From positions 1 through 42,883 of the IMG/VR virus record IMGVR_UViG_3300007236_000008: a stretch of 42,883 nt of DNA; one strand, given 5' to 3'. This stretch comes from a virus. Of the stretch, positions 27,332-40,162 are shown one piece after another (position 1 is the first letter of the stretch; each line of letters starts with the position of its first letter). The translations under genes and the position numbers were made by a program. Under the pieces are notes generated by a model. It saw only the letters and a list, made by a program, of their open reading frames with translations. It did no database searches and was not told where the DNA came from.

Positions 27332-28528
27332 ATGAAAGTACCCTACTTATCGGCCAGTAGACTAAAAATGGCGAAAAACTGCACACAACAATATGAGTAT
27401 CATTATGACCCCAAGTCTGATGATGAAATAACGCTTAAGGCAAAAGCGAACCACAGGGATTCTAGTCAAGCGGCTAGAGTCGGAACAAATGTTCACAATG
27501 CACTAGAGCATTGGCGTAAGCCAGATGAAGATGGTAAAACTGGCAAACTAACATTCGACCGTCTAATGGAATTGTACGAAAAAGAAAACGCAATTTCAGA
27601 AGTCGATTTTCAATTCTATCAAGATGGTAAATCTATGCTGACCCGTTGGTTCGACCGTAGGGGTCGTCAACCAGTAAGAATCATCGACACAGAAAGAGGA
27701 TTTGGAACACATCGAAATCCTTACAAATTATCAAACGGAACACCAGTATTCGGTTTCATTGACGCTATCTTGGAACACAGGGATGGAACAATTGAACTTC
27801 TTGATTACAAGACTCAAAGGGCTGACATAACTCAAGCCGAGGCTGATAATTCAATACAGGCCGGAATCTATCTTGCAGTTGCTAGAGAGTGGTGGCCGGA
27901 AAAGAAAATCAAGTTTTCATTCGACTTGCTACGCTACGGCGTAGTGTCAACTACATGGTCCGATGAAAAAATCGACACGTTCAAAGATTGGTTGAAGGCT
28001 CAGTACGAATGGATTTCAAGTATCGACAAAGGTAATCCAACTATCGGAGATGGATGTAAATGGTGTGCCTTCTCTGATATATGCCCGAAGGCTCAAGAGT
28101 TGATGCAAAAAGGTGCATGGGATTTACTCGACCCTACTACGGGTGAGGACTTGGATGATATGCTAACAGAGTTAGCCACTATCAAAGCCTCTAAGCAAAT
28201 GTTAGACCGTAGACAACGTGCTATTGACGCTCATCTAAAGAACAATGTATTCGATAGGCAGATGCCTGTTGATGAATGCGTTATAGAGACGCAGAATTGG
28301 TCTGTTGTTTGGGGCGAGACCACACGAACACAATACATTCCCTCATTGGTGCAAGAACTTATTCCACCTGCTGTATTCGGTCAAATGGTTTCTCTATCCA
28401 AAACCGCTGTTGAAAAAGTTCTACCAGTTTTACCCGATGATGTTGCGCTTGAAGTCAAAAAGACTGCGATAGTTAAGCCACAGCGTAGGATGAACATAAA
28501 GAAAAAGGAATCGAAAGCAGATGAATGA
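27332..28528 (+). CDS. PD-(D/E)XK nuclease, RecB/Cas4 type
   Basis: This 398-aa protein is a probable DNA exonuclease. The N terminus SASRLKMAKNC places Cys17 where Cas4/AddB nucleases have their first Fe-S cysteine; His55 lies in GTNVHNALEHW. The active site reads GFIDAI (Asp144), then ELLDYKT (Asp158, Lys160) and a QAGIY motif with Gln176. Three more cysteines at 242, 245 and 251 (CKWCAFSDIC) complete a four-cysteine cluster. A helical extension of about 140 residues follows. It would generate single strands for the SSB and Sak4-like proteins encoded just upstream. A TATA box 30 nt before the ATG suggests separate transcription. Confidence 0.87.
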   Translation: MKVPYLSASRLKMAKNCTQQYEYHYDPKSDDEITLKAKANHRDSSQAARVGTNVHNALEHWRKPDEDGKTGKLTFDRLMELYEKENAISEVDFQFYQDGKSMLTRWFDRRGRQPVRIIDTERGFGTHRNPYKLSNGTPVFGFIDAILEHRDGTIELLDYKTQRADITQAEADNSIQAGIYLAVAREWWPEKKIKFSFDLLRYGVVSTTWSDEKIDTFKDWLKAQYEWISSIDKGNPTIGDGCKWCAFSDICPKAQELMQKGAWDLLDPTTGEDLDDMLTELATIKASKQMLDRRQRAIDAHLKNNVFDRQMPVDECVIETQNWSVVWGETTRTQYIPSLVQELIPPAVFGQMVSLSKTAVEKVLPVLPDDVALEVKKTAIVKPQRRMNIKKKESKADE

Positions 28529-28862
28529 TAAAACACAAGACGACAAATACGTGCCTAGTAGTAAATATGGACAGCGACGAAAAGGTCGCTTAGGCAAGTC
28601 TGACGGTCGTAATGTGAAACGTCTTTGGAATGCTATGATGAAAGCGGGTGCAACCCATCCCGATGGCAACGCTTTGACAACAGGTCAAATTGCCGCTCTC
28701 GATAATCAACCATTCGAAATGAATCGTTTATCAAATCATCTCGCAAAGAAACCTCATCTATTCGTGTGCGTAGGTTCTGAAAAGATTTCCAGCGTAGATG
28801 GCAGGTCCAAATATCCGCAAAAAACATGGTTGGCTTTACCGGATGCGTATGACTATAACTAA
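28521..28862 (+). CDS. Hypothetical protein, winged-helix-like
   Basis: This 113-aa basic protein overlaps the nuclease stop by 8 nt. After a Lys/Arg-rich N terminus, residues about 50-95 (ALTTGQIAAL...MNRLSNHLAKKPHLFVCVG) have the pattern of a winged-helix DNA-binding domain. It shares this style, but no obvious sequence identity, with the reverse-strand gene at 40674-40913. A transcriptional regulator or nuclease partner is possible. The fold call is by eye only. Confidence 0.5.
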   Translation: MNDKTQDDKYVPSSKYGQRRKGRLGKSDGRNVKRLWNAMMKAGATHPDGNALTTGQIAALDNQPFEMNRLSNHLAKKPHLFVCVGSEKISSVDGRSKYPQKTWLALPDAYDYN

Positions 28863-28866
28863 AAGG

Positions 28867-28873
28867 TTATATA
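28867..28873 (+). promoter_or_regulatory. TATA box, leaderless promoter
   Basis: TTATATA followed by CCCC begins 29 nt before the ATG at 28896, which is preceded by TTAGAAC. Same class as the promoters before 15231 and 19707. Confidence 0.65.
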
Positions 28874-28895
28874 CCCCTACCCTCTCCGTTAGAAC

Positions 28896-29168
28896 ATGAA
28901 CTGCCAAGAACAACAAATGACACAACAAATGTGGGACGCTATGCCTCAAGGTATGACATTAAACTATCACCCTTCTATGGAGTACATGGACTTAGAGCCT
29001 ACTGTATCTGAGTTCAACGGTGCTACTTACAGGTGGGACGCTGAAGTCGGTGCTTGGTACTGTACCCAAGTAACCAACATGGAAGCCGTGTTAGAGGCTT
29101 ACTCAAACAGGGTTTGGAGAGGAATGGACGTATATGTTGAACCTCAAATAGAGAGGGTGTACGCATGA
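28896..29168 (+). CDS. Hypothetical small acidic protein
   Basis: I do not recognise this 90-aa protein. It is rich in Met, Gln, Glu and aromatic residues, acidic, and begins with a Gln-rich stretch. It has a leaderless-type promoter and overlaps the following small gene by ATGA, so the two form a short operon inserted between the nuclease and clamp genes. Small acidic orphan proteins behind their own strong promoter are often early host-takeover proteins; that is only a suggestion here. Confidence 0.6.
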   Translation: MNCQEQQMTQQMWDAMPQGMTLNYHPSMEYMDLEPTVSEFNGATYRWDAEVGAWYCTQVTNMEAVLEAYSNRVWRGMDVYVEPQIERVYA

Positions 29169-29368
29169 GTGCATTCGACCCTCGACTTCAATTCTTGAAG
29201 GACGGTTTGGCCGCATGGGAAATCCAGAATCATTGGAAAGGACCATGCGGTCATTCTATCTCTGAACTAGACTACGACTGTGAATATTGTAAGGCAGTTA
29301 ATGAGTACATAATGTACCTAGACTGGCTACCAGAATACAACTACGGTCAACGTGTAGGCGGGCAATAA
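29165..29368 (+). CDS. Hypothetical small protein with possible metal site
   Basis: This 67-aa protein has CGH near residue 29-31 and CEYC near 39-42, spacing that could hold one zinc ion. The rest is acidic and aromatic. Its ATG overlaps the upstream stop (ATGA). No family recognised. Confidence 0.55.
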   Translation: MSAFDPRLQFLKDGLAAWEIQNHWKGPCGHSISELDYDCEYCKAVNEYIMYLDWLPEYNYGQRVGGQ

Positions 29369-29379
29369 CACAAGTTCGT

Positions 29380-29393
29380 TTATATTGGTGGGG
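29380..29393 (+). promoter_or_regulatory. Composite TATA + GGTGGGG promoter
   Basis: TTATATTGGTGGGG, identical over 14 bases to the helicase promoter at 20236, begins 29 nt before the ATG at 29409. The spacing selects 29409 over the earlier in-frame codon at 29385, which lies within the motif. Confidence 0.7.
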
Positions 29394-29408
29394 AACTACG
29401 TTCAAAGC

Positions 29409-30233
29409 ATGGCTAGAGAGAACACTCCTAATAGTGCTGTGTCTCGACAGGTGGACATAACAGCCGCAACTAGCCTTCTTACACGATTTCTCGATGCAGG
29501 GACAGTGGATGACCCACCCACCCCAGTACGTATTTTATTCGACAACGACGGTGCTTCTATTTGGACTACGAATCAAACGAGAACACTTCAAGTATTTGTT
29601 GACCGATGGGGTGTCCTTAGTTCACTGGCAGAGCCTTGTGTACTTTTGGTTAACCCAAAGGAACTTTCGAATCTTCTCAAACTAAAGTTTCAGAGTGAAA
29701 ATGTTCGTATCACTACGGACACTCATAGTATGATTCGCATACAAGGAGAAACGACAGGAGCAGAAATCAATTGTGCTGACGAGGATGAATGTTTGACAAT
29801 ACCCGACCGTTGGGTTTTACCTATCGTGGATGGTGTGAGAACATTCCCCATGTTTAGAAATGAACCGGCTGATTATATTATTGAAATGTCTATGAGTCAA
29901 CTCAAGAACTGTTTGAAAGATATGAAGGTAGCGAAAGCCCCGTATGTTGAATTATTCTTGAACGAAAAGAATCGAGGCGAGGGTAGATGTATGGCCGGTC
30001 ATTGGACTTCTAAGACGACACGTTCATGGTCTGACGTGGAATATGAATCTGTTATTGAGCCTACATCTTGGACTATTAGATTCAGTGAAAACCTCGATAC
30101 TATACTTCGTAAGTTTTCAATTGATACAACTGAAGTACGTATCTCGAAACATAGAGAAGGTGCATTCGTTATTATAGATTCAACTGATGGAGAGTTTACA
30201 TCAGTTTTAGCAACAGAAGCGGTGAAAGAATGA
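29409..30233 (+). CDS. PCNA-like DNA sliding clamp, probable
   Basis: This 274-aa protein fits the size of a PCNA monomer (about 245-265 aa). The order of elements agrees: an early helix (TAATSLLTRFLDA), strands VRILFDNDGASIWTTN, a helix PKELSNLLKLKF, a central crossover, a second helix MSQLKNCLKDMKV, and a closing half with FSENLDTILRKF then TEVRISKHREGAFVIID. Each half has the clamp-like pattern helix plus strands. It would tether a DNA polymerase, which is not encoded in this window, and could also bind the XPF-like nuclease downstream. Strongly diverged from cellular PCNA; call by eye from fold pattern and context. Confidence 0.6.
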   Translation: MARENTPNSAVSRQVDITAATSLLTRFLDAGTVDDPPTPVRILFDNDGASIWTTNQTRTLQVFVDRWGVLSSLAEPCVLLVNPKELSNLLKLKFQSENVRITTDTHSMIRIQGETTGAEINCADEDECLTIPDRWVLPIVDGVRTFPMFRNEPADYIIEMSMSQLKNCLKDMKVAKAPYVELFLNEKNRGEGRCMAGHWTSKTTRSWSDVEYESVIEPTSWTIRFSENLDTILRKFSIDTTEVRISKHREGAFVIIDSTDGEFTSVLATEAVKE

Positions 30234-30439
30234 AAGAAGACGTAATGAAAAAAATAGAAGAGATGCTTGGTTTTACTGAGGACGATGTAGAGAGTTTGAG
30301 GCTGTTAGTTACAGTTGACTTACTAAAATCGGCTATGGGAATAACAGAGCAGCAAATAGACCTAGCATATGAACAAAGAATCAAGAAAGAATTGAGAAGT
30401 CTTTCGGACACATTTACAAAAATATTGGACGGGAATTGA
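30230..30439 (+). CDS. Hypothetical small helical protein
   Basis: This 69-aa charged protein is predicted almost wholly helical. It overlaps the clamp stop by ATGA and the primase start by TGATG, so it is translationally coupled to both. An accessory subunit or adaptor of clamp or primase is possible. No family recognised. Confidence 0.6.
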   Translation: MKEDVMKKIEEMLGFTEDDVESLRLLVTVDLLKSAMGITEQQIDLAYEQRIKKELRSLSDTFTKILDGN

Positions 30440-31599
30440 TGAGACTTGACTTCCAACAGTTTGAGGAATTATGTGAGCAATTAGGCTTCACACATTACCC
30501 ACGTGCAGTTGGAAATCCAAGACAACATTTCATCTTTACACCCGAAGATGCTTATGCTTCTTTTGTTGAATGGAACGGTTCTAATTCGTGCTTTATCAGT
30601 ACACAGGGTTATGACGGCTTGGGGTATGATGGCGGCGGTAAACAACTGCCTACGCAGATACAATACCGTCTCACCTTCTTCGACTTCGACCATGACACCA
30701 AGCCGGAGAATGCTTACGCTGATGCTGTTAAGTTATCTCAGTACCTAGAAGAACACGACATTGCTCATTGGGTTCAATATTCTGGCTCAAAGGGTTATCA
30801 TTTATTCATCATGCACAGACCGACTTTGTTCAAGTACAAACATACTGATGGTTCAGCAGATGCACTACGGAAAATCGTTAATACAACTCAGACTCACTTG
30901 AAGGTTTTACTTGGCTTAAATACACTCGATGTCCAAACTACTGGCGACCCTAAGCGGTTGTGTAGATTTCCATTTACTAAACATGTGAATAGACATGGAG
31001 AGATAAGTGGCCGCCATGCAATGCCTGTTACTAGAGAGATGCTTTATGGTGGACATGATGATATTGTGAAACATTCTTACCGTCCGAGAAATGTTGGAAA
31101 CTACATTCTGGGAAGTAAGACATTCAACTTGAAGGAACTCATTACATACATAGACGTGAGAATCAATAAGGAAGATGTGGAACTTCGTCCTGTTAACTCA
31201 AGTCAAATCAATGTCAATGTTGAAACATCACTGGGACAGTTTCTTGCTTCACTAGAAGTTAGATGCCCCGGCGTTATTAATGAGTTGAGAACAATGAATC
31301 CATATCACAAAGCGAGAGTCCATACGGCAATGTTCGCCAAGTCTCTAGGTATGGATTTGGAGACCTTCGACGCTCTCTGGATTGAACTAGCGAATGAAAG
31401 GGGCTACGTTGATGTTGAGAATCATGATTATCGAAGACATCAACTTCGTTCAATATTTCATAACGATAGATACCACACAAATGCCAATTGTTCAACTTTG
31501 AAAAGAGACCGTTGTTGTATTGGCGACGCATGTCCTAAATATATCAAAGCATTCCCTAAGAAAAAGAAGATTAAACGCAAATGGAGCAAGAAAGTATGA
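30439..31599 (+). CDS. Archaeo-eukaryotic primase (PriS-like)
   Basis: This 386-aa protein probably makes primers for virus DNA replication. The catalytic acidic motif is FDFD (81-84, Asp82 and Asp84), followed by SGSKGYHLF (115-123, the conserved sGxGxH-type nucleotide-binding motif), then LDVQTTGDPKRLCRFPFTKH (163-182) with the third acidic residue and basic motif. The C-terminal part has four closely spaced cysteines (CSTLKRDRCCIGDAC) that may bind zinc or Fe-S, reminiscent of PriL-type ends. The ATG overlaps the upstream stop (TGATG) and its own stop overlaps the XPF-like gene (ATGA). Confidence 0.85.
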   Translation: MRLDFQQFEELCEQLGFTHYPRAVGNPRQHFIFTPEDAYASFVEWNGSNSCFISTQGYDGLGYDGGGKQLPTQIQYRLTFFDFDHDTKPENAYADAVKLSQYLEEHDIAHWVQYSGSKGYHLFIMHRPTLFKYKHTDGSADALRKIVNTTQTHLKVLLGLNTLDVQTTGDPKRLCRFPFTKHVNRHGEISGRHAMPVTREMLYGGHDDIVKHSYRPRNVGNYILGSKTFNLKELITYIDVRINKEDVELRPVNSSQINVNVETSLGQFLASLEVRCPGVINELRTMNPYHKARVHTAMFAKSLGMDLETFDALWIELANERGYVDVENHDYRRHQLRSIFHNDRYHTNANCSTLKRDRCCIGDACPKYIKAFPKKKKIKRKWSKKV

Positions 31600-32429
31600 C
31601 CCCCGCAAACAAGACATTCAAGCCTCAAGAAATATTAGACGACCCTGTTGCTTTTGCAGAGGCGGCGAGTAGTGGTGGATTAGGCCGTAAACTTGCCTTG
31701 TTACGCCTTCTAAGCGGTGGTAGCGTTGAAGTTGGGGAAATACCCGACTCGATAGAAGAACGCTGTGAATGGCTCGGTAGGGCTATCATAAACGAATTGT
31801 TAGATAGACAACAAAAGGTAGACCATAGAGAGCATTGGGTTATCGCTGAATATCTCAACAATCTTGGTTTTGAAATTGTTCATCTGAACACCGGGTCTGG
31901 AGACATTTCAACTCGAAGTGTTTCCGTAGAAAGAAAAGAAGATGACTTTCTACCTTCACTTTTCGACGATAGGAGATTAAGACAACTTGGTGCTATGAGA
32001 GAAGAGGCTGAGTTTTCTTATCTTGTAGTAACGAAGTCTTATGAAGAAATCAAAGCAGATGTTATGATGCGAGATGTGAACGAGAGAATCCTTCTCGGAT
32101 ATATTGCTTCTCTATGTGCAGTCGGCTACCCCCCTCTATTCATCCCCGACAAGCATGACGCTGCCGAACTCATCAAGAGACTGGTCGATAAGATTGAAGA
32201 TGACGACCCTAGAGTTTACGTTCCGAGACCAAAAGGTGCGAAGCCGAGTGATTATAGAAACGCCATGATTGAATCATTACCTAAGATTGGAACAAAGACG
32301 CGACGTAGAATAGTTGAGACATTTCCGAACTTCGCCAGTCTAGCAAATGCTACTGTTGAAGAGATAATGGCAATAGATGGAATAGGCAAGAAAACAGCCG
32401 AGAAGATTCATCGTATATTACATGATTAA
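31596..32429 (+). CDS. ERCC4/XPF-type nuclease with helix-hairpin-helix end
   Basis: This 277-aa protein is a probable structure-specific DNA endonuclease. The ERCC4 active site is seen as GDIS...SVSVERKEDDF, with Asp103, Glu112, Arg113, Lys114 and Asp116. Two helix-hairpin-helix motifs follow at about 229-275 (LPKIGTKTRRRIVETF and IDGIGKKTAEKI). This matches the nuclease half of archaeal XPF/Hef without the helicase half; archaeal short XPF binds PCNA, and a clamp-like gene is two genes upstream. The N-terminal 75 residues are unassigned. Start 31596 is chosen for its ATGA overlap and a GGAG Shine-Dalgarno 9 nt before it. Confidence 0.88.
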   Translation: MTPANKTFKPQEILDDPVAFAEAASSGGLGRKLALLRLLSGGSVEVGEIPDSIEERCEWLGRAIINELLDRQQKVDHREHWVIAEYLNNLGFEIVHLNTGSGDISTRSVSVERKEDDFLPSLFDDRRLRQLGAMREEAEFSYLVVTKSYEEIKADVMMRDVNERILLGYIASLCAVGYPPLFIPDKHDAAELIKRLVDKIEDDDPRVYVPRPKGAKPSDYRNAMIESLPKIGTKTRRRIVETFPNFASLANATVEEIMAIDGIGKKTAEKIHRILHD

Positions 32430-32439
32430 ATAGGTGGGG
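32426..32439 (+). promoter_or_regulatory. Composite TATA + GGTGGGG promoter
   Basis: TTAAATAGGTGGGG begins 29 nt before the ATG at 32455 and overlaps the stop of the XPF-like gene. It selects 32455 over the earlier ATG at 32434. Confidence 0.7.
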
Positions 32440-32454
32440 AGTCAAAGATTTATC

Positions 32455-32652
32455 ATGCCTCAATTCCGAGTCTCAGTTGACTTTGGTAAAGAAGGAGTAG
32501 AGCAGTTAGAAGTTAACGCCAATAATGTCGGTGTTGCCTTGAAACAAGCATATGAAATAACTGCTGAAAGAAAGACGAACCCCGTTTCCGTCAATGTGGT
32601 ACGTGTTATTGAAGAAGTTTGGGAAACTAGAAGCCCAGTAATGAAAGCATAA
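32455..32652 (+). CDS. Hypothetical small protein
   Basis: This 65-aa protein has a beta-alpha-beta look: FRVSVDF, a helix GVALKQAYEITAER, then VSVNVVRVIEEV. No motif identifies it. The promoter 29 nt upstream fixes the start. It opens a short run of small genes between the replication genes and the fibre genes. Confidence 0.6.
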   Translation: MPQFRVSVDFGKEGVEQLEVNANNVGVALKQAYEITAERKTNPVSVNVVRVIEEVWETRSPVMKA

Positions 32653-32691
32653 ACACAGTAATGAACCACGTCGGGGGACTTGAACATAGAC

Positions 32692-33030
32692 ATGATACCA
32701 CACTCTGAAAAATTAACTTGGACGACAAGCGGTGCGTTCGGTATGGAACTTCTCGGTATTGATGAGAATGGAGACCACGTTGCTACCGTTGTATGCAAAT
32801 CAGATGGGACATGGACATTCGTTTTTACAGGCTATGCAGGTCGAGGAACTATTCAAGTCGGCAACGGTTGTGATTACAATCCATTACATATGGTAGAAGT
32901 CCTAAGAACACATTTTATTGAACCCGAAGAAGAAAGTAATTATATTCCATTCAAACCTAAAATGAAGAAAGCAGACATTGACCCAAACTGGGTTAAGTGG
33001 GACGAAGGATGGAGTGAAGAATGGTCTTAA
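32692..33030 (+). CDS. Hypothetical protein
   Basis: This 112-aa protein is acidic and Trp-rich, with a strand pair HVATVVCKSDGTWTFVF and a C-terminal helix followed by an acidic end. The ATG at 32692 is preferred over TTG at 32680; neither has a clear TATA box, and GGGGGA at 32673-32678 may act in translation. It overlaps the next gene by 10 nt. It shares layout with that gene (see findings). Function unknown. Confidence 0.55.
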   Translation: MIPHSEKLTWTTSGAFGMELLGIDENGDHVATVVCKSDGTWTFVFTGYAGRGTIQVGNGCDYNPLHMVEVLRTHFIEPEEESNYIPFKPKMKKADIDPNWVKWDEGWSEEWS

Positions 33031-33328
33031 CATGGTCTCAGACTGGTGCTAATAATCGCACTGAAATGTTGGCTTTTACGAACTCTTCCGTGTCTGGACA
33101 GCATAGTGGTATTCATCTTACGAAGAGAGACGACGGCATGTGGGTTGTGTTTCACGAAGGAGCAGAATACGTTATGCCAGACAGGACAGGAACAGAAGAA
33201 GCAGCACGTGAGTTTCTAATTTCCATGCTTGGTGGCAAAAAGTTATCTAATAGAAACGAGGATAAACCCTTTATCCGGTTCAATGACCACGAAAGAGGGG
33301 CATCCTTCGATGTGTGGCAGGTGAAATA

Positions 33329-33329
<1 letters not shown>
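33021..33329 (+). CDS. Hypothetical protein
   Basis: This 102-aa protein has a strand [14 protein letters not shown] in the middle, a helix [12 protein letters not shown], and a polar C-terminal end. A GGAGTGA Shine-Dalgarno (33011-33017) lies just before its ATG, inside the upstream gene. Its stop overlaps the GTG start of the first collagen-like gene (TAGTG). Function unknown; its tight coupling to the fibre gene suggests a virion or assembly role. Confidence 0.6.
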
Positions 33330-36730
<3,401 letters not shown>

Positions 36731-36740
36731 GGTGTGATGA

Positions 36741-39542
36741 ATGGCAGATAATTTCAAAGTTGACGGAGATATAGAAGTCGAAGATGGTATAAAGTTCGGA
36801 GATGGAACTAGACAAACAACCGCTTCTAGTGGAATAGCAGGGCCTACAGGACCGGCAGGGCCTACAGGTCCAACGGGTTCTACTGGAGCGACAGGACCGG
36901 CAGGTGCAACAGGTCCAGCAGGTTCGACAGGACCGACAGGGCCGACAGGTCCTACAGGAGCAACAGGTCCTACAGGAGCAACAGGTCCTACAGGAGCAGC
37001 AGGGCCACCCGGTCCTACAGGTCCGACTGGTGGAGATGGACCAACTGGTCCAACAGGTTCTACTGGGCCTACAGGTTCTACTGGACCGACAGGAACAGCC
37101 GCAGGGTTCGGTACACCTACCGCAAGTACAGGACCAATAGGTGTAACAGCGTCCGGTCCTAACACAGCCAAAGTTTTTGCTTTTAGTATTCCTCAAGGAG
37201 ACACCGGAGCGACAGGTGCAACAGGGCCACCCGGCCCAACTGGTCCGACAGGGGCTACTGGACCTACTGGAAATACAGGTCCAACTGGAAATACAGGTCC
37301 AACTGGAGCGACTGGTCCAACAGGTGCGACAGGTCCACCCGGCCCAACTGGTGCTGTTGGTCCAGCAGGTAGTGTTGGTCCAGAGGGTCTAGTTTGGAAA
37401 GGTACATGGGCTACTTCGACTGCTTATGCAGTTGACGATGCTGTTTATTATTCCGTTGAGGAATCATCTTACATTTGTATTCAAGCACATACATCGGGTG
37501 CAATAACTCCGACTAACACATCTTATTGGAGCATCTTAGCAGCACAGGGAGATACAGGTCCTACAGGTCCGACAGGGGCTACAGGTCCAGCCGGACCACC
37601 CGGCCCTACTGGTGGCACTGGTGTAGCCGGACCACCCGGCCCAACCGGAGCGACAGGGCCTACTGGAGCAACAGGTCCGACTGGTAGCACTGGACCAACA
37701 GGAACGGCAGCAGGGTTTGGAACACCCACAGCAAGCACTGGTCCTATTGGTGTGTCTTCAAGTGGTCCAGACACCGCTAAAGTATTCGCTTTCTCGATAC
37801 CCGCAGGGGATGTAGGCCCAACAGGTGCAGCAGGTCCACCCGGTTCTACTGGTCCTACTGGCCCTGCTGGTGCGGCAGCAGGTTTCGGAACTCCTACTGC
37901 TAGTACAGGTCCTATTGGTGTTACAGCAAGCGGTCCTAATACCGCTAAAGTATTCGCATTTTCTATACCACAGGGAGCAACTGGCGCAACAGGGCCTACT
38001 GGGGCTACTGGTCCACCCGGTCCTACCGGACCTACTGGTGCTACAGGACCTACTGGTCCTACAGGACCTACTGGTCCTACAGGTGCTACCGGACCTACTG
38101 GTGCTGTTGGTCCTACTGGAGCGACTGGTCCGGCTGCCGGATTTGGAACACCCACAGCCTCTACCGGACCTATCGGAGTAACCGCTAGTGGACCGGACAC
38201 GGCTAAAGTATTTGCATTCAGCATACCTGCGGGTGCTACTGGGCCAACAGGTGCTACTGGAACAGCAGCAGGTTTTGGAACTCCAACCGCTTCTACTGGC
38301 CCTATTGGAGTAACGGCTAGTGGACCGGACACAGCGAAAGTCTTTGCCTTTTCAATACCTCAAGGTGCGGCAGGTCCTACAGGACCAACAGGGCCTACTG
38401 GTCCTATTGGACCAACCGGACCTGCGGGGGCTACAGGACCTACTGGTGCTGCGGCTGGCTTCGGCACTCCGACAGCCTCAACTGGTCCTGTTGGAGTAAC
38501 GGCTAGTGGTCCTGACACAGCCAAAGTATTTGCTTTCTCTATACCTAGTGGTGCAACAGGTCCAATAGGGCCAACAGGTGCTACTGGTCCTACAGGTCCG
38601 GCTGGTCCTACAGGTCCGGCAGGGCCTACTGGACCTACAGGTGCTACTGGGCCAACCGGCCCTGCCGCCGGATTTGGAACACCTACCGCAAGCACAGGTC
38701 CAATAGGCGTAACTGCCTCTGGACCAAATACTGCTAAGGTGTTTGCATTCTCGATACCGGCGGGTGCTACTGGACCTACTGGTCCACCCGGTGCAACAGG
38801 ACCTACTGGACCTGCCGGACCTACTGGGCCACCCGGTGGAACAGGGCCAACAGGACCTACCGGACCAACTGGTTCTACAGGTGCTACTGGACCTACCGGA
38901 CCAACTGGACCTGCCGGAGCGACTGGACCAACTGGACCTACCGGACCAACTGGTGCAATTTCATGGGAAAATGTTTGGGCTGATGGTAATTACTCCATAG
39001 GTGATGTTGTTACTCACGAAGGCGGTACTTACATTGCGGTGGCTGGTGTAACTTTTGGCGAAAATCCACCCAATGATTCGAGTAGATGGCAAACATTAGC
39101 AACACCCGCTAAGTTTTTCATTACAGCAGAATGGAATGACCAATATTATTCATCAAGTCTTAGAAACGGTTGGAGATTTTCTTTTGGTAGTGGTATCAAT
39201 AACGTAAACAACACTGATGGTTCAACAAATCCAATGGGTGCAGTAATACCGTTTGATTGCGAACTTAAGGAAATACGTTGGTTCGTAGGTAATGTCGGTG
39301 CGGAAACCGGGTCTACTTCTTTCATTCACAAGATTACAAAGAACGGTTCGGATTTAGCAACAACATATTCTTGGGCTTCAACCGGAAGCGGTGGTACTTC
39401 CTATACAAGAACCGCATCACCGAATCTTGGCTTTGTTGCAGGTGATACATTCAATCTACGATTAACTAGCCCGTCATCATATGTAAGTACAAATCAAGTG
39501 GGAAGAGTAAGAGTAGTGTTTTATTTTGAAATGAAGGAGTGA
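36741..39542 (+). CDS. Collagen-like fibre protein 2
   Basis: This 933-aa protein starts 10 nt after fibre gene 1, behind a GAGGTG ribosome site. A short N-terminal beta piece ([23 protein letters not shown]) may attach it to the virion. Collagen-like tracts then alternate with seven copies of the [15 protein letters not shown]...FAFSIP module. Two Trp modules ([20 protein letters not shown] near 215, and [20 protein letters not shown] near 735) resemble small carbohydrate-binding domains. The last 145 residues form a non-collagenous beta domain. Several Gly-Pro-Pro triplets are present, the kind hydroxylated by collagen prolyl-4-hydroxylases. Probably a trimeric tail or capsid fibre. Confidence 0.88.
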   Translation: MADNFKVDGDIEVEDGIKFGDGTRQTTASSGIAGPTGPAGPTGPTGSTGATGPAGATGPAGSTGPTGPTGPTGATGPTGATGPTGAAGPPGPTGPTGGDGPTGPTGSTGPTGSTGPTGTAAGFGTPTASTGPIGVTASGPNTAKVFAFSIPQGDTGATGATGPPGPTGPTGATGPTGNTGPTGNTGPTGATGPTGATGPPGPTGAVGPAGSVGPEGLVWKGTWATSTAYAVDDAVYYSVEESSYICIQAHTSGAITPTNTSYWSILAAQGDTGPTGPTGATGPAGPPGPTGGTGVAGPPGPTGATGPTGATGPTGSTGPTGTAAGFGTPTASTGPIGVSSSGPDTAKVFAFSIPAGDVGPTGAAGPPGSTGPTGPAGAAAGFGTPTASTGPIGVTASGPNTAKVFAFSIPQGATGATGPTGATGPPGPTGPTGATGPTGPTGPTGPTGATGPTGAVGPTGATGPAAGFGTPTASTGPIGVTASGPDTAKVFAFSIPAGATGPTGATGTAAGFGTPTASTGPIGVTASGPDTAKVFAFSIPQGAAGPTGPTGPTGPIGPTGPAGATGPTGAAAGFGTPTASTGPVGVTASGPDTAKVFAFSIPSGATGPIGPTGATGPTGPAGPTGPAGPTGPTGATGPTGPAAGFGTPTASTGPIGVTASGPNTAKVFAFSIPAGATGPTGPPGATGPTGPAGPTGPPGGTGPTGPTGPTGSTGATGPTGPTGPAGATGPTGPTGPTGAISWENVWADGNYSIGDVVTHEGGTYIAVAGVTFGENPPNDSSRWQTLATPAKFFITAEWNDQYYSSSLRNGWRFSFGSGINNVNNTDGSTNPMGAVIPFDCELKEIRWFVGNVGAETGSTSFIHKITKNGSDLATTYSWASTGSGGTSYTRTASPNLGFVAGDTFNLRLTSPSSYVSTNQVGRVRVVFYFEMKE
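36838..38960 (+). repeat. Gly-X-Y triplet repeats and seven AGFGTP modules, fibre gene 2
   Basis: Modules begin near 37098, 37707, 37876, 38131, 38266, 38449 and 38664, separated by Gly-X-Y tracts of different lengths. Copies differ at PNTAK versus PDTAK and in the residue before Gly after FAFSIP, while codons vary widely. Length differences between tracts suggest expansion and contraction by recombination. Confidence 0.8.
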
Positions 39543-39547
39543 TAAAA

Positions 39548-40156
39548 ATGAGCAGAAGTTTTGAAAGTGAAGAATTAGCAGAGAAAAGATTGAAAGCAAC
39601 CCAAAGAGAATGGTTGAGAAGAATACAAAACGCATACGGTGAGAACTATTATGATACTTTAACCGAATCAGAGAAAGCCGAACTTGACACTTTTAGAACT
39701 GCTATGAAGAACTTATCTTCTATTGCTACTAAATCGACTTTTCATGATGATGGTGTATTCCCATCTATCCCATCTTGGTTCGACTATGGAGAGTTGGAAG
39801 AGGAACAAGGTGTGTCAAGAGCAGCAGCAGGTCCTACAGGGCCTACTGGTCCGACTGGTCCTACTGGCCCTGCCGGAAGTAACGGAGCAACAGGTCCACC
39901 CGGTCCTCAAGGTGCTACTGGACCTACCGGACCTGCGGGTGCAACTGGCCCTCAAGGTGCTGCTGGAGCGACAGGACCTACTGGTCCACCCGGTAGTGGT
40001 GGCGGCGGTGGTGAGATTTTAGTAACGGGTGATGGTGGAAGAATAAATACGTCTCTTACTGAAATGTCAATTGACTCAAGAAACGGAACAGTATCGTTTG
40101 TTTTTGCAGATGGCACAAGTCTTGTTAATGTTCCAGCAGATTTCATTAGTGGTTGA
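39548..40156 (+). CDS. Collagen-like protein 3 (short)
   Basis: This 202-aa protein has a charged helical N-terminal region (about 1-92) with [17 protein letters not shown], a single Gly-X-Y tract of about 60 residues, a Gly-rich hinge GSGGGGG, and a compact C-terminal beta domain of about 45 residues. The start at ATG 39548 has a strong AAGGAG site (39534-39539) overlapping the upstream stop. The helical head differs from fibres 1 and 2, so it may bind a different partner, for example as a connector or short fibre. Confidence 0.85.
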   Translation: MSRSFESEELAEKRLKATQREWLRRIQNAYGENYYDTLTESEKAELDTFRTAMKNLSSIATKSTFHDDGVFPSIPSWFDYGELEEEQGVSRAAAGPTGPTGPTGPTGPAGSNGATGPPGPQGATGPTGPAGATGPQGAAGATGPTGPPGSGGGGGEILVTGDGGRINTSLTEMSIDSRNGTVSFVFADGTSLVNVPADFISG

Positions 40157-40162
40157 TACTTT

